Source: Massilia agrisoli (GTDB taxonomy: Bacteria; Pseudomonadota; Gammaproteobacteria; Burkholderiales; Burkholderiaceae_D). Taken from it: a stretch of 64,000 nucleotides of DNA. The stretch lies in assembly GCF_020831365.1 (NCBI RefSeq), contig NZ_JAJHPV010000009.1:1-64000 (forward strand), read 5' to 3'. The translations under genes were made by a program, and so were the position numbers. Of the stretch, positions 62,448 to 64,000 are shown one piece after another; the stretch's first letter is position 1, and the number at the start of each line of letters is the position of its first letter. Below the pieces are notes generated by a model that made no database searches, was not told the origin of the DNA, and saw only the letters and a list, made by a program, of their open reading frames with translations.

Positions 62448-62719
62448 GGCGCGGCGCCGGCGCGCTCGAAGTACCACTTCATGCCGAGCACGCCGGACGC
62501 CAGCAGCAGGGTCAGCGTGTTGGCGATGACGACTGGCCACGAGGAGATCGCGAGCCCGTAGGCCGTCCACATGGCCACGCCGATGATGAAGATCAGGTAC
62601 ATGCCGGTGGAGATGCCGGGCGCGCCGCGCTGGCGCCATACCATCAGCACTTGCGGCACGAAGGCGCTGGTGGTGCAGGCTGCGGCGATGTAGCCAAGCT
62701 GGTTGATATCCAAGTCCAT
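62444..62719 (-). CDS. SemiSWEET / PQ-loop sugar transporter family protein
   Basis: A 91-residue inner-membrane protein with three helices: LGYIAAACTTSAFVPQVLMVW contains the PQ-loop (VPQVL at about 20-24), then GISTGMYLIFIIGVAMWTAYGL and SWPVVIANTLTLLLASGVLGM. It would form a homodimer for sugar movement. The start is ATG 62719 (MDLDINQLGY), with GGAA seven bases upstream. The family is well supported but the substrate is not. Confidence 0.88.
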   Translation of the reverse strand: MDLDINQLGYIAAACTTSAFVPQVLMVWRQRGAPGISTGMYLIFIIGVAMWTAYGLAISSWPVVIANTLTLLLASGVLGMKWYFERAGAAP

Positions 62720-62781
62720 CCGACGATTCCGAAACAATACAGGTGCGGCATTATATTTGGCTATGGCGCGGTTGAGTGAAA

Positions 62782-62888
62782 CGTCGTGCCCGCCGAGGCG
62801 AATACCCATAACCCAGCAAGTCAGTGGCAAGATCATCCACCTTGCCGGCGCTTGCGGGGTGTGGGTTCCCGCATTCGCGGGAAAGACG
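62782..62888. repeat. Degenerate REPIN, CGTC-TTCCCGCG family (copy 5)
   Basis: The left unit, CGTCGTGCCCGCCGAGGCGA, has several changes from the family consensus. The right unit, TTCCCGCATTCGCGGGAA at 62866-62883 followed by AGACG, is a clean hairpin. It lies in the 202-base gap between the SemiSWEET start and the DUF29 stop. Confidence 0.7.
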
Positions 62889-62921
62889 TTGGCGACATCT
62901 ACGGTTACATAGCTTTCTATT

Positions 62922-63353
62922 TCAGCCAGGCAGAAAATCGGTATCGAGAATTTGCTCAACTGTCCAGGGACAGCTGTCAGGGAATTCAAGGATGCCCGTT
63001 TGCTCTGATGCAAGGTGCACCGCGTCGTTGAAGGCATCGGCAAGCCATTCCTCGTCATCAAGCAGGGGCTGCAAGCTGGGCATTTTGGCTAGGCGGCGTG
63101 CAATCGCAGCGCGCTGGTCGCGGATGGTGCGTTGCCAGCTCTGGCTGCGGCGCGCGGGCTGAAACTGCCACTTAAGCAGATGGCACACCAGCACGCCGAA
63201 TCGGCTTGCCAGCTCACGCTGTTCGCTTCTGGCCACCGCTTCGATCTCCTCAGCAATATTGAGCGCATCAATGCGCTCGAGCATGCCGCCGCGCAGCAAG
63301 GCCGCCTGCTCAAGCGCCCAGGCAACAACATCGCCGTCGTAGAGCTTGCTCAT
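62922..63353 (-). CDS. DUF29 family protein
   Basis: A 143-residue soluble helical protein of the DUF29 family, recognised by YDGDVVAWALEQAALLRGG at the start, the IDALNIAEEIEAVARSEQRE helix, and LLKWQFQPARRSQSW then SLQPLLDDEEWLADAF. The function is unknown. GGGGG lies six bases before the ATG at 63353. The frame is open upstream but without homology. Confidence 0.87.
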   Translation of the reverse strand: MSKLYDGDVVAWALEQAALLRGGMLERIDALNIAEEIEAVARSEQRELASRFGVLVCHLLKWQFQPARRSQSWQRTIRDQRAAIARRLAKMPSLQPLLDDEEWLADAFNDAVHLASEQTGILEFPDSCPWTVEQILDTDFLPG

Positions 63354-63426
63354 GCGCGGCCCCCGTTTATTAACGTGAATGTGACAGTGGTTAGATGCGC
63401 GCGATCGGAGATGGTTCAGCGCGCTT

Positions 63427-63612
63427 TTAGGAAGTCTGTTGTGGCGGCGTGGCCGCTGCAATGTGCTGCCGCAGGCAAGCCGGACACCAGCAAGCCGCCG
63501 CTTCGCCCGGGACCGGAACGACCGGCGGCAATTCGGTGCACCAGCACGGTGCGTCGAGGCCGTCCGCCATCGCGCAACCGAACTCGGTACCACAGCGTGT
63601 GCATGTGCTCAT
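63427..63612 (-). CDS. Cysteine-rich CWC family protein
   Basis: A 61-residue protein of the CWC family: CTRCGTEFGCAMADG, then APCWCTELPPVVPVP and CWCPACLRQHI. The eight Cys residues, in Cys-x-x-Cys and CWC pairs, suggest a metal-binding role. It is transcribed upstream of and in the same direction as the DUF29 gene, with a 73-base gap. Confidence 0.85.
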   Translation of the reverse strand: MSTCTRCGTEFGCAMADGLDAPCWCTELPPVVPVPGEAAACWCPACLRQHIAAATPPQQTS

Positions 63613-63713
63613 GTTAAATCCCTGATATCGCGTTTGATTCCTTACGCCGCCCGGTAACTTGCCTTACAGCCGCACCATAGCGGACCGGGAAATAAAATAC
63701 AACAAGATGGCCC

Positions 63714-64000
<287 letters not shown>

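Overview
The window is 64 kb of high-GC chromosome from a betaproteobacterium of order Burkholderiales, most probably Oxalobacteraceae of the Massilia/Telluria/Duganella type. This rests on the minCDE and hemA-prfA-prmC clusters, PHB-type phaA/phaB genes, two PEP-CTERM proteins, a CWC cysteine-rich protein, Liv-type ABC genes joined to CoA ligases, and dispersed REP/REPIN palindromes with a RAYT transposase gene. It is ordinary dense chromosome. There is no prophage, CRISPR array, rRNA, recognisable tRNA or integrative element.

Layout. 0-8.2 kb (mostly minus strand): 2,4-dienoyl-CoA reductase, two small proteins, proline iminopeptidase, a PLP fold-III enzyme, a GNAT enzyme, phaB and phaA. 8.5-11.9 kb: minCDE, a DUF697-like protein and an orphan OmpR-type regulator. 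12-21 kb: hemA, prfA, dsbB, prmC, a DUF885 peptidase-like lipoprotein or exported protein, gshA, and an HDAC-family deacetylase followed by a GNAT. 21-32.4 kb: a HAF-repeat PEP-CTERM protein, kup, rarD, udk, a two-component system with a membrane-anchored DJ-1 protein, ettA, the RAYT gene and a small outer-membrane barrel. 32.6-41.8 kb: alkB, a small SUOX-fold protein, housekeeping and hypothetical genes, MgtC, an M24 peptidase, a PEP-CTERM gene with a textbook sigma-54 promoter, and a coupled GNAT plus AlkP-superfamily pseudoenzyme pair. 41.9-52.2 kb: a Crp/Fnr regulator divergent from an operon of acyl-CoA ligase, Liv-type ABC transporter, YjbR protein and PaaK-like protein, then a phosphoribosyltransferase. 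52.3-59.3 kb: nitronate monooxygenase, and a BMP-type nucleoside ABC transporter divergent from a Tsx-like outer-membrane channel. 59.4-64 kb: metallo-hydrolase, small proteins, PHB-depolymerase-family esterase, SemiSWEET, DUF29, CWC protein and the 5' part of argB.

How genes work together. The clearest functional modules are nucleoside uptake across both membranes (Tsx-like channel, BMP binding protein, two permeases, double ATPase), uptake plus CoA activation of an organic acid (Liv-type ABC with two AMP-ligase-family proteins under a probable Crp/Fnr site at about -41.5), division-site placement (MinCDE), and release-factor biology (PrfA with its methylase PrmC).

The most interesting signals are: a CGTC-TTCCCGCG REPIN family with at least four clean doublets and a degenerate one, together with a RAYT gene; a second palindrome family (GTAGGGCGGAYAAG); a GG-N10-GC sigma-54 promoter before a PEP-CTERM gene; a perfect Crp/Fnr-type dyad; an AlkP-fold protein lacking its metal ligands that is translationally coupled to a double-GNAT protein; and a PaaK-family protein without its P-loop. 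All functional statements come from reading sequence motifs; no database search was run.
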